46,665 nt of DNA, from contig CAKQDS010000013.1 in NCBI GenBank assembly GCA_934229535.1, positions 1 through 46,665 of the forward strand, in the 5' to 3' direction. A program made the translations under genes and the position numbers. Within the stretch, counting starts at the first letter, position 1; the number at the start of each line of letters is the position of its first letter. Positions 14,730 through 21,492 of this stretch are shown in pieces. Below the pieces are notes generated by a model. That model saw nothing but the letters and a program-made list of their open reading frames with translations. It was not told where the DNA came from and searched no databases. This DNA is from an uncultured Anaeroplasmataceae bacterium. Lineage in GTDB: Bacteria; Bacillota_I; Bacilli_A; Acholeplasmatales; Anaeroplasmataceae.

Positions 14730-15306
14730 GATGTAAAACCTCATGACAGCGTCTACAGCGTGGCTCATATGATTCAGTTGCCCCAACTAAAATAATTGGA
14801 TCATCATAAAATGCCGGTCTGCCATTAATTATACGCTGAGTACAGGTAGCATCCTCACCACAGCAAGCACAAATAGCTGTAAGCTTAGTAATATGCTCAG
14901 CCATTGCTAGTAAGCTTGGAATAATACCAAAGGGCTTACCTCTAAAGTCACAATCAAGACCAGCACAAATTACTCTTAAGCCGTTATTAGCAAGACTATC
15001 AATTATATCAAGAATTGATTCATCAAAAAATTGAACCTCATCAATTACAACAGCCTGGGTTGTACTTTTAATATATTTTAGCATTTCATTAGGCTTAGAA
15101 ATATTTATAGCCTTAAATTTTAAATGTGAATGCGAAACAACCTCATCAACAGAATATCTATCATCAATTTGTGGTTTAAAGACTACAAATTCCTTTTTAG
15201 CAAATTGCATTCTTTTAACCCTTCTTATTAGCTCTTCAGTTTTTCCTGCAAACATAGGGCCACAAATAACCTCAATTGTTCCAGCCTTATCCTTGTTATA
15301 TTCCAT
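14722..15306 (-). CDS. tdk: Thymidine kinase, type II
   Basis: A 194-residue enzyme phosphorylating thymidine for salvage. The P-loop is GPMFAGKTEELIRR (from residue 16). The lid and substrate part has 'DEVQFFDE' and 'CAGLDCDFRGKPF'. A four-cysteine zinc site is seen in CACC...CRRCH. The start at 15306 lies eight bases after AGGTGG; the GTG at 15318 overlaps that site. It is the first gene of the ten-gene operon ending at 8588. It stops with TGA, showing the standard code. Confidence 0.95.
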   Translation of the reverse strand: MEYNKDKAGTIEVICGPMFAGKTEELIRRVKRMQFAKKEFVVFKPQIDDRYSVDEVVSHSHLKFKAINISKPNEMLKYIKSTTQAVVIDEVQFFDESILDIIDSLANNGLRVICAGLDCDFRGKPFGIIPSLLAMAEHITKLTAICACCGEDATCTQRIINGRPAFYDDPIILVGATESYEPRCRRCHEVLHHE

Positions 15307-15338
15307 AATAACTACCACCTAAAAAAAATAATCAATTA

Positions 15339-15344
15339 ATTATA
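15339..15344 (-). promoter_or_regulatory. Extended -10 promoter of the tdk operon
   Basis: TGGTATAAT on the minus strand, 33 bases before the tdk start, with only a weak -35 (TTTCTA, spacer 17). The TGn extension can compensate for it. Confidence 0.5.
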
Positions 15345-15363
15345 CCATACAAATTTAAAATTA

Positions 15364-15392
15364 GAAAAAAAATAACCTACAAAATGTAGGTT
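15364..15392 (-). terminator. Intrinsic terminator of rpmE
   Basis: AACCTACA, three-base loop, TGTAGGTT, then eight T on the minus strand, seven bases after the rpmE stop. It separates rpmE from the tdk operon. Confidence 0.85.
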
Positions 15393-15399
15393 AATTTAA

Positions 15400-15618
15400 T
15401 TACTTTTCCTCTTTGTTTGTAAAGCCATAACGCTTATTGAACTTTTCTACCTTACCAGCAGCTTGAACAAATTTTTGCTTTCCAGTGTAGAATGGATGGC
15501 AGTTTGAACAAGAGTCAACACGAATCTCGTCTAATACTGAACCAGTTTCAAATACGTTTCCGCATGTAGTACAAGTAACTTTAACAGTCTTATAATTTGG
15601 ATGAATTCCAGGTTTCAT
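15400..15618 (-). CDS. rpmE: 50S ribosomal protein L31, zinc type
   Basis: A 72-residue large-subunit protein. Starts MKPGIHPNYKTVKVTCTTCG and continues 'RVDSCSNCHPFYTGKQKF'; the two CxxC pairs bind zinc, so this is the C+ form. The start at 15618 is chosen on the conserved MKPGIHP N-terminus; GGAAGGAG lies 12 bases upstream. Promoter and terminator are both present, so it is transcribed alone. Confidence 0.95.
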   Translation of the reverse strand: MKPGIHPNYKTVKVTCTTCGNVFETGSVLDEIRVDSCSNCHPFYTGKQKFVQAAGKVEKFNKRYGFTNKEEK

Positions 15619-15681
15619 AACTACATTACACTCCTTCCGCCATGATTTACTAATCATAGTAAGTTTTTTTGCATACAAGGT

Positions 15682-15710
15682 ATTTTACCATAGCCAATTA
15701 TTTTTTTCAA
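15682..15710 (-). promoter_or_regulatory. rpmE promoter
   Basis: TTGAAA (15705-15710), 17-base spacer, TGGTAAAAT (TAAAAT at 15682-15687) on the minus strand, giving a leader of about 57 bases before rpmE. Confidence 0.65.
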
Positions 15711-15819
15711 TACTTTTTTACTACTTATTTAAATTAATATGGTTTTTAAAATCATAAAATGAAAAATCACTTGTTTCTAATGTAGAATTATATCCTTTGT
15801 TTTAATTAAAATTAAATAT

Positions 15820-16332
15820 TTATGAATCCAATTCCTCATCATCAATCCATTTATATTTAGGATTCTCTTTTCTCTTTTCTTTAAACCAAGCTAATCTTTC
15901 GTTAAATGACATCATATATTCACTAGGTTTTTCATCAGGCATATCTTCAAACCCGGTATCTTCCCAACCACATACTGGGCATATATCAGATGATAATTCA
16001 TCAGTAAATTCATATTCTCCACAAATAGGACATTTATGTGGTTTAGGTTCTGGCATATGTTCTTCAGAATAATCATAATTGGGATTTTCTTTAATTTTAT
16101 TTGCAAACCATTTCTTATATTCATTAACAGACATTTCATTGAATCCTTCTTTTGAATCAGGATTTTCAGCTTGATACAAATCATAAATCCATCCACAATG
16201 ACTACATTGTACTTCACCGTTTAAATATTCTTCAATTTCTTCATCATATGAATTTTTATTTGGTCCTGAAAAATACATTTCATCACAAACAGGACACATC
16301 ATTTTTTTAAATTTTTTATTTATTTTATCCAT
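15820..16332 (-). CDS. CPCC family cysteine-rich zinc-ribbon protein
   Basis: A 170-residue cytoplasmic protein with two zinc-ribbon repeats. The first has MCPVC and CSHCGW; the second, which matches the CPCC family best, has 'HKCPICGEYEF', 'SSDICPVCGWEDTGFEDMP' and 'MSFNERLAWFKEKRKENP'. The halves look like an internal duplication. The family is often found in small accessory cassettes and near immunity genes; its function is unknown. The upstream sequence repeats the AAGGAGTATGGTTTATA leader used by the two paralogues next to it, but here that ribosome site is 17 bases from the ATG. A later ATG (MMCPVC) is possible. Confidence 0.75.
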   Translation of the reverse strand: MDKINKKFKKMMCPVCDEMYFSGPNKNSYDEEIEEYLNGEVQCSHCGWIYDLYQAENPDSKEGFNEMSVNEYKKWFANKIKENPNYDYSEEHMPEPKPHKCPICGEYEFTDELSSDICPVCGWEDTGFEDMPDEKPSEYMMSFNERLAWFKEKRKENPKYKWIDDEELDS

Positions 16333-16364
16333 TTATATTATAAACCATACTCCTTCTTTAATAA

Positions 16365-16691
16365 TTATTCATCTAACCACGCTAATTCTTTTTCTACTTC
16401 CCAAAATGATTTTCCTTCAAAGATTTTAGCTTTTAAAAATTGTTCTTTAACATCATCTTCGCCATAGCCCCATACTTCAAAAATATATTTAAAAGATTCA
16501 TCTGTATGAATTCGCTCAAAATATATTTCATCAACAACTTTTGCTGGAAATCTATACACAAAGAAATGCATTGGTTTTTCTTTTGTTTTATCCCAATATC
16601 CTTCACACCAATAAATATATCCTTTATAGTATAAAGTAGCTTCATTGAACCAACCTGTATCTAAGAATTGACTTAAATTAGCATTTATCAT
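16365..16691 (-). CDS. Immunity-like hypothetical protein, copy B
   Basis: A 108-residue acidic, aromatic-rich soluble protein. It is a tandem paralogue of the gene at 16766-17116: both begin MINANLSQFLDTGWFNEAT and end with nearly the same block around 'WGYGEDDVKEQFLKAKIF.GKSFWEVEKELAW', while the middle differs. The start at 16691 gives a 10-base spacing to GGAG; an ATG nine bases upstream is too close. No family is recognised. Small acidic proteins duplicated behind a toxin-like gene fit an immunity role, but this is inference. Confidence 0.65.
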   Translation of the reverse strand: MINANLSQFLDTGWFNEATLYYKGYIYWCEGYWDKTKEKPMHFFVYRFPAKVVDEIYFERIHTDESFKYIFEVWGYGEDDVKEQFLKAKIFEGKSFWEVEKELAWLDE

Positions 16692-16752
16692 ATAAACCAT
16701 ACTCCTTTAAATATTTTGCATATTTTTCTAGTATCATCATGCTTCTTTAAAT
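16678..16752 (-). pseudogene. Duplicated 3' remnant of the toxin-like gene
   Basis: Upstream of and overlapping copy B, the minus strand encodes KYAKYLKEYGLYDKC and a stop, identical to the end of the gene at 17103-17510, preceded by a diverged KHDDTR. So the duplication unit carried the tail of the toxin-like gene together with the immunity-like gene. Confidence 0.7.
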
Positions 16753-16765
16753 TTATAAAAATAAA

Positions 16766-17116
16766 CTAACCTTCATCATACCAAGCTAATTCTTTTTCTA
16801 CTTCCCAAAAAGACTTGCCATCAAAAATCTTAGCTTTTAAGAATTGCTCTTTAACATCATCTTCACCATAACCCCATGCTTCAAAGTATGTATCTTCATA
16901 GTCAACAACATCCCCATTCTCAACCAATCTTGAAGTCCATATTTTATCACCCTCACGATGTATTATAGAGCGATATCTATGAATGAAAAAATACATAGGT
17001 TTTTCTTTGTTATGATACCAAACACCCTCACACCAATATGTATATCCTTTGTAATATAAAGTGGCTTCATTGAACCAACCCGTATCTAAAAATTGACTTA
17101 AATTAGCATTTATCAT
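16766..17116 (-). CDS. Immunity-like hypothetical protein, copy A
   Basis: A 116-residue acidic protein, paralogue of copy B (see 16365-16691). The divergent centre here reads 'FFIHRYRSIIHREGDKIWTSRLVENGDVVDYED'. Its start overlaps the stop of the toxin-like gene at 17103, so the two are translationally coupled, as toxin and immunity genes often are. No membrane segment or signal peptide is seen. No family is recognised. Confidence 0.65.
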   Translation of the reverse strand: MINANLSQFLDTGWFNEATLYYKGYTYWCEGVWYHNKEKPMYFFIHRYRSIIHREGDKIWTSRLVENGDVVDYEDTYFEAWGYGEDDVKEQFLKAKIFDGKSFWEVEKELAWYDEG

Positions 17117-17510
17117 ATAAACCATACTCCTTTAAATATTTTGCATATTTTTCTTTAATTTCAAGATGCTCATCCATTCTTTGAGCGGGGTCTCTATCTA
17201 GTCCCTTATAAATATGAAAATGTACTATACTATCTTCTCTATTACCATTATTAATCTTTGGCTCAGGGTGATAAGCAATTTCTATAATAGGATGCCCTTT
17301 TTCATCATAAAAACGCATTTCATGTAATGTCATACCATCAGGTTTTAATTTTACATAAGCAGAATTTGGCGTATGAGCATAGTCTGGTAAAGAGTGACTC
17401 TTTGAAGACGTGCCATTTAATATTTTACCTCCAGCCTCATCAATATGGATTGTTGTATATTCATTTGTTGTAACATGACCATTTACTGCATAACTTCCTC
17501 TAGATGACAT
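17103..17510 (-). CDS. Small toxin-like or phage-head-associated protein
   Basis: A 135-residue protein starting MSSRGSYAVNGHVTTNEYTT. It carries 'SLPDYAHTPNSAYVKL', 'RFYDEKGHPIIEIAYHPEPK' and 'REDSIVHFHIYKG...R', with several conserved-looking histidines (HTPN, YHPEP, VHFHIYKG). Similar sequences occur, to my recollection, as C-terminal parts of phage MuF/SPP1 gp7-type proteins and as small solo genes. Histidines beside R/E suggest a nuclease-like fold, which is inference. The start at 17510 follows AAGGAGG by nine bases. It overlaps the upstream DUF4417 stop by 11 bases and the downstream immunity-like start by 14. Confidence 0.55.
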   Translation of the reverse strand: MSSRGSYAVNGHVTTNEYTTIHIDEAGGKILNGTSSKSHSLPDYAHTPNSAYVKLKPDGMTLHEMRFYDEKGHPIIEIAYHPEPKINNGNREDSIVHFHIYKGLDRDPAQRMDEHLEIKEKYAKYLKEYGLYDKC

Positions 17511-18216
17511 CGTTATTAGCCTCCTTCCCATCCCAATTGAATAGAGCAGGTTGCCAATAATCTCTATATTTATCCCAATTTCCAAAACTATGCTTGTAAT
17601 CTATGTAACAAACATCATTATTCATTTCAGGTAATTTATTACCCATGCATATAATTTGTGAATGTGGGAATCTTTTTCTCATTTCTCTATAACCATTAAG
17701 AAATATTTCTCTAGATAATTCATTGCAGACACCTAATGTAGATATGATTAATAAAGTACCATCTTGGATTCCAGCAAAGCAAATATCATAGGTATCTTCA
17801 AATACCCATCCAACAGTTACAGCTACTCTTTCATGTCCATTCATTTGTTGCCAGGCACCAGACCACCTATTTTTAAATGTAGCCTCAATTATTTGAGCTC
17901 TTTCCATACCTGGGTGCATTCCAAAATCTAATGTTGAGGTAGCATAATATTTACAAACTTTTTCAAGCAACATATATGGCTTATTATAAAAACGATTCAG
18001 TTCATTATTTTCCTTAAAGCAATGAACAATTTTTCTATAAGCATTTTTATCACCAGAATAAGTATTGCTTAAATTAATCAACCATTTTCCGTTATCCATA
18101 TTAGAGATATCTATTGTGCTTTTCTTTACAAAAGGTATTCCTTCAATATCCTTAGGCCAGTCTTTAGGTAATGGCCTCATAAGTTTTACATAATCTTCAG
18201 TATTATATATAGGCAT
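17500..18216 (-). CDS. DUF4417 family protein
   Basis: A 238-residue soluble protein. The C-terminal half fits DUF4417: 'ICFAGIQDGTLLIISTLGVCNELSREIFLNGYREMRKRFPHSQIICMGN' followed by 'CYIDYKHSF'. The family is common on phages and mobile elements of Firmicutes; its function is unknown. The start at 18216 (MPIYNTEDY) is chosen because GGAGGG stands seven bases upstream; the TTG at 18231 overlaps it. It is the first gene of the cassette running down to 15820. Confidence 0.75.
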   Translation of the reverse strand: MPIYNTEDYVKLMRPLPKDWPKDIEGIPFVKKSTIDISNMDNGKWLINLSNTYSGDKNAYRKIVHCFKENNELNRFYNKPYMLLEKVCKYYATSTLDFGMHPGMERAQIIEATFKNRWSGAWQQMNGHERVAVTVGWVFEDTYDICFAGIQDGTLLIISTLGVCNELSREIFLNGYREMRKRFPHSQIICMGNKLPEMNNDVCYIDYKHSFGNWDKYRDYWQPALFNWDGKEANNDVI

Positions 18217-18279
18217 AATATAGCCCTCCAATTCTTAAAAATTTTCTTGCCTTTCTGACGAGGAAATCTCGCAAAGGAC

Positions 18280-18383
18280 TTGATATTTTTAAGACAGTTG
18301 TGCTATAATGTACTTGCTGAAGGTGGCATCATAGCATGCTGTCTAGACGACTCAAACCACTGCAATGGTTTGGGTCTTTTTTA
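18280..18383 (+). ncRNA. Candidate small RNA with own promoter and terminator
   Basis: On the plus strand, TTGATA (18280-18285), 18-base spacer and an extended -10 TGCTATAAT (TATAAT 18304-18309). These are followed about 40 bases after the -10 by a strong terminator: GACTCAAACCA, six-base loop, TGGTTTGGGTC, TTTTTT (18349-18382). The RNA would run about 18316-18382, near 67 nt, with no open frame of note. It is antisense to the gap between ImmA and DUF4417, so it could be a type I antitoxin relative or a regulator in trans. Confidence 0.6.
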
Positions 18384-18403
18384 TTTCAATTAAGATGATT
18401 TTG

Positions 18404-18973
18404 TTATTTTGGTTTAACTACCCATCTTAAGAAATATTTAGTTTGTTCATTAGAACTACCAGTTCTACTTACAATTTGTTTAAATGTATAATTCTTGCAT
18501 TTTTCGTAAGGAATCATTATCTCCCCACAAAGTGCCATAGCTTGCCATTCCATACTTTTATATCGTGGCAATTCATTATCTTTAAAACTTCTTGTATAAG
18601 CTAACCCAATTTTATCTACATACATTACTGGACCAGCATCAAATATATGAATCAAGATAAAATGACACATTTCATGACAAATATAGCCCAAACTAGCCCT
18701 ATCGCCATTTACTGCTTTTTCATATACTGTTTCACGTATTTTAATACAGTAAACATCGTTGCCTTCTGGAACTATTTCTGCCATTACATTTGTCTCAAAT
18801 TCATCATCGGACAAAACGCGATAATAAAGATTATTAGAAAATTTATCAATTAACTTTTCAAGTGCTTTTAAAACAGGAAATTTAATAGTCTTAATTTTTA
18901 ACAATCTTCTAGCAAATTTAGATATTTCTCTTATCTGCATTCTGCTCAAAGATAATCTTGATTCATAATCCAT
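18404..18973 (-). CDS. ImmA/IrrE-type metallopeptidase
   Basis: A 189-residue zinc peptidase of the ImmA/IrrE (DUF955) type, which cleaves partner repressors in mobile elements. The HExxH motif is H100-E-M-C-H104. The third ligand is likely E142 in 'SMEWQAMALCGEIMIP', matching the family 'EW.A..FA..LLMP'. 'KIRETVYEKA...GYICHEMCHFIL' is typical. The XRE-type gene next door ends exactly where this begins (shared base at 18973), the classic repressor-protease pair. The putative job is to destroy that repressor upon a signal. Confidence 0.85.
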   Translation of the reverse strand: MDYESRLSLSRMQIREISKFARRLLKIKTIKFPVLKALEKLIDKFSNNLYYRVLSDDEFETNVMAEIVPEGNDVYCIKIRETVYEKAVNGDRASLGYICHEMCHFILIHIFDAGPVMYVDKIGLAYTRSFKDNELPRYKSMEWQAMALCGEIMIPYEKCKNYTFKQIVSRTGSSNEQTKYFLRWVVKPK

Positions 18974-19332
18974 TACTTGTCCTCCTTTAAAATGTTGAAG
19001 ATAGATTGAATCTCATCTTCATCTAATTCAGGAAGCTTTCTTTGAAATTGTACTGCCAACTTCTTTTGTGTTAATGGAACATTCTCTACATCAATTCTAA
19101 CATTCTTCTTATCTTCACAATATGCGTCATAAAATTCATCATATTTTGTGCCTGTTAAATCATAATGTTTAGATAATTCGTCCACCCAATTATCTGGTAC
19201 ACTTTTACCGCCTGTTAAAACAGCTGAAACAAAAGACGTAGTAACGCCTAATAATTGAGCAATTGACAATAAGTTTTCATCATGATCAATCATTTCTTTT
19301 CTAACTATTTTTCCAAATTTTGTGTAGCCCAT
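18973..19332 (-). CDS. XRE-family transcriptional repressor
   Basis: A 119-residue DNA-binding protein with an N-terminal helix-turn-helix ('NLLSIAQLLGVTTSFVSAVLTGGKSVPDNW', residues about 20-48) and an acidic C-terminal tail ('LPELDEDEIQSIFNILKEDK') that may be the protease-sensitive or dimerising part. Its promoter contains a 31-bp dyad, probably its own operator. It is translationally coupled to the ImmA-like peptidase. Confidence 0.85.
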   Translation of the reverse strand: MGYTKFGKIVRKEMIDHDENLLSIAQLLGVTTSFVSAVLTGGKSVPDNWVDELSKHYDLTGTKYDEFYDAYCEDKKNVRIDVENVPLTQKKLAVQFQRKLPELDEDEIQSIFNILKEDK

Positions 19333-19387
19333 ATTTTTTCTCCTTATGTAATTATTATTTTTGACGTCTTTTTTTGATTACAGCAAT

Positions 19388-19416
19388 AGTATACACCTAT
19401 CAAGCAGTATTGTCAA
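19388..19416 (-). promoter_or_regulatory. Promoter of the XRE-ImmA pair
   Basis: TTGACA (19411-19416), 17-base spacer, TATACT (19388-19393) on the minus strand: consensus -35 and spacing. The -35 lies in the middle of the dyad at 19398-19428. Confidence 0.8.
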
Positions 19417-19428
19417 CACTGTTTGATA
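19398..19428. promoter_or_regulatory. 31-bp dyad operator at the repressor promoter
   Basis: TATCAAGCAGT, nine bases, ACTGTTTGATA: 11-bp arms with one mismatch. It covers the -35 and part of the spacer, so binding by the XRE protein would shut its own promoter. Confidence 0.75.
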
Positions 19429-19558
19429 AAATATTAACCTTAAGGTTGAATTATAATTTTTTTTATTATTTTTTAGAAAAGTGTTTGTTCATATAAACAA
19501 AAAAATTAACGCTCAAAATATCTTTATTTCAATGTCGGCTTATGAATCAACTTCAAAT

Positions 19559-19593
19559 AAAAAAGAAGCCAATAGTAGATTAATATTAGCCTC
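19559..19593 (-). terminator. Intrinsic terminator of the ABC transporter operon
   Basis: GAGGCTAATA / TATTGGCTTC stem (two wobbles), nine-base loop, then TTTTTTATTT on the minus strand. The rest of the gap 19429-19647 shows no gene. Confidence 0.7.
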
Positions 19594-19647
19594 AATTAAA
19601 TGTTAAATTAATAATTTTATTGTTAGAAATAACATTATTCAAACTAC

Positions 19648-20397
19648 TTATTCCAAATTTAAGCCTTTATTCAAGGTAAATTCTGTAAAGAAATAGCTAA
19701 AGCCAATAACAATTAAATCCTCAATAATTTTAATTAGGTTTAGCATATTTGCACTTTTTATCATATTAGAAAATATTAAATTCATAGAATTTTCAAAAAA
19801 ACTAATACCAAATGATAAAACAAGGCAATAAACAACTGACATTACTGCTTTATTTTTATTATGAGAATAACCAAGAGCTATTCCTAAGAAAATCAATAAA
19901 ACTGTTTCAATTGAAGAAATCATTTTCAATACAAGATTATATAAAACATCTAATATAAAATTACCATCATAAGTTATTTCAAAGCTTTGAAGAATATTTT
20001 TTAGTTCTTCTATTATACTATTTGTATAATAAGCAATAACTACAGAAATAAAGATAATAAGGCTTGTAGCTATAAAGGCTAATAATGTATTTATTACAAT
20101 AGATAAAACAAGAGAATTTTTACCAACAGGAAGTGTATGGGTTAAATATCCCTGATCCTTAAAGAAGCTTTTTACATATCTAAATAATACTATTATGCCA
20201 CAAGCAATATAGCTTGCCACCATTAAAAATAAAAATAAGCCATTAACGGATGTGACAGTTAACACTGATATATCATTTCCATAATTAATGCTGTTAACTA
20301 TTCTTACGAAGATAGAAAGAACTGGTAAAGCTATAAAAATAGGAATTAGCTTTTTAAAAATTGCTACAAAATCATACTTAAAAATTTTTATAAACAT
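19648..20397 (-). CDS. ABC transporter membrane subunit
   Basis: A 249-residue membrane protein with six predicted helices (for example 'LIPIFIALPVLSIFVRIV', 'GLFLFLMVASYIACGIIVLF', 'LLAFIATSLIIFISVVIAYY') and a soluble loop near residue 135. It resembles ABC-2 type export permeases, with 'YVKSFFKDQGYLTHTLPVGKNSLV' typical of this group. Its start overlaps the ATPase gene by ten bases. Substrate unknown; with a YtrA-type regulator, export of a cell-wall-active antibiotic or peptide is a reasonable guess. Confidence 0.8.
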   Translation of the reverse strand: MFIKIFKYDFVAIFKKLIPIFIALPVLSIFVRIVNSINYGNDISVLTVTSVNGLFLFLMVASYIACGIIVLFRYVKSFFKDQGYLTHTLPVGKNSLVLSIVINTLLAFIATSLIIFISVVIAYYTNSIIEELKNILQSFEITYDGNFILDVLYNLVLKMISSIETVLLIFLGIALGYSHNKNKAVMSVVYCLVLSFGISFFENSMNLIFSNMIKSANMLNLIKIIEDLIVIGFSYFFTEFTLNKGLNLE

Positions 20398-21098
20398 TTG
20401 AAGGCCTCCTTAAATGCGTCATTTATACTGCCGTTAAATTCATTTCTTAATTCATCAGCAGGCTTATGAAGCAGGATTTTGCCATCATTTATAAACATTA
20501 CATCATCAAGTATAGTCTCAATATCACTAATTAAATGTGTACAAATAAGAAGGGTTGAATCAGGCTTTAAATTGCTAAGAATAATTTTTAAAATTAAATC
20601 TCTAGCTGCTGGATCAACACCAGCAATTGGTTCATCTAAAATATATAGCTTAGCATCTCTGCTCATTACTAAAACAAGCTGAACCTTTTCCTTTGTTCCC
20701 TTTGATAAGCTCTTTAAACGCTCATTTAAATTAATATTAAGCTTATCTAATAAGAATAATGCTCTTTTTTCATTAAAGTCAGCATAAAAATCCGAAAACA
20801 TTTTAACACAATCCTTAACCTTAAAGTCCAGATTTAAATAGGTTCTTTCTGGTAAATATGAAATTATTTTCTTACTCTCAACACCAATATTATGTCCACA
20901 TACACTAATCGCACCAGCATTTTTACATAATAGGCCATTAATTATTTTAATTAAGGTCGTTTTACCACTACCATTAGGTCCTAAAAGTCCTACTATTTTT
21001 CCTTCCTCTAGCTCGAAGGATACATTTTTTAATACCTTTTTTTCACCATAGCTTTTATATAAGCCATCTACATTTAAAACCAAACTACTCACCACCAT
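20388..21098 (-). CDS. ABC transporter ATP-binding protein
   Basis: A 236-residue ATPase. Walker A is GPNGSGKTT, the signature is the variant LSKGTKEKVQ (not LSGGQ), Walker B is LYILDEPIAGVDP and the switch is 'ICTHLISDIE'. LSKG-type signatures are common in YtrB/BcrA-like exporters. The ATG at 21098 overlaps the end of the GntR gene; a TTG (LVLNVDGLYKSYG) 15 bases on is an alternative start. It works with the membrane protein downstream. Confidence 0.88.
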   Translation of the reverse strand: MVVSSLVLNVDGLYKSYGEKKVLKNVSFELEEGKIVGLLGPNGSGKTTLIKIINGLLCKNAGAISVCGHNIGVESKKIISYLPERTYLNLDFKVKDCVKMFSDFYADFNEKRALFLLDKLNINLNERLKSLSKGTKEKVQLVLVMSRDAKLYILDEPIAGVDPAARDLILKIILSNLKPDSTLLICTHLISDIETILDDVMFINDGKILLHKPADELRNEFNGSINDAFKEAFKCL

Positions 21099-21435
21099 TT
21101 AATAAATTTATTGCTTCGGCCTTATTTATTCCAATAGCTTGCATCTTATTAAGATAATCATTTATATATTCATTAACAAATCCATCTCTTAAATTTTCAA
21201 CAACTCTTTTATCATCTGTGACAAAATAGCCGTTAGTGCTTTTAGGAATAATTATAGAATTCTTTACTAGTTCATCATAGGCCTTAAGAACAGTATTAGG
21301 ATTAACACATAGCCTTGCAGCCATTTCCCTCACTGAAGGTATTTTTTCCATAGCCTTATAATTATTTAAAACAATTTGTCTTTTAATGTATTCAACTATT
21401 TGTAAATAAATTAATTCTTTATTATTAAACTGCAA
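21085..21435 (-). CDS. GntR-family repressor, YtrA subfamily
   Basis: A 116-residue regulator with a winged helix ('IPSVREMAARLCVNPNTVLKAYDEL', residues about 30-54) and only a short C-terminal helical tail, the hallmark of the YtrA subgroup. It starts with TTG, six bases after AGGTG. It is the first gene of the operon with the ABC exporter and probably represses it until an inducer appears. Confidence 0.88.
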   Translation of the reverse strand: MQFNNKELIYLQIVEYIKRQIVLNNYKAMEKIPSVREMAARLCVNPNTVLKAYDELVKNSIIIPKSTNGYFVTDDKRVVENLRDGFVNEYINDYLNKMQAIGINKAEAINLLNGGE

Positions 21436-21447
21436 GCTATCACCTCA

Positions 21448-21469
21448 CTGTACTACTTCAATAATACAG
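21448..21469. promoter_or_regulatory. YtrA-type dyad operator
   Basis: CTGTA, twelve bases, TACAG, covering the -10 element of the GntR-ABC promoter. Its placement suits autorepression by the GntR protein. Confidence 0.5.
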
Positions 21470-21489
21470 CTAACTTTTAGGTTTGTCAA
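21461..21489 (-). promoter_or_regulatory. Promoter of the GntR-ABC operon
   Basis: TTGACA (21484-21489), 17-base spacer, TATTAT (21461-21466) on the minus strand; the -10 lies within the dyad. Confidence 0.75.
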
Positions 21490-21492
21490 TAT

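Noticed and set aside
15912..16217. 101-codon frame inside the CPCC gene
   Set aside because: Same strand, shifted frame; the composition is that of a shadow frame of the cysteine-rich protein.
15820..19430. Complete prophage
   Set aside because: Repressor, peptidase and DUF4417 genes are phage-like, but no replication, packaging, structural or lysis genes and no integrase adjoin.
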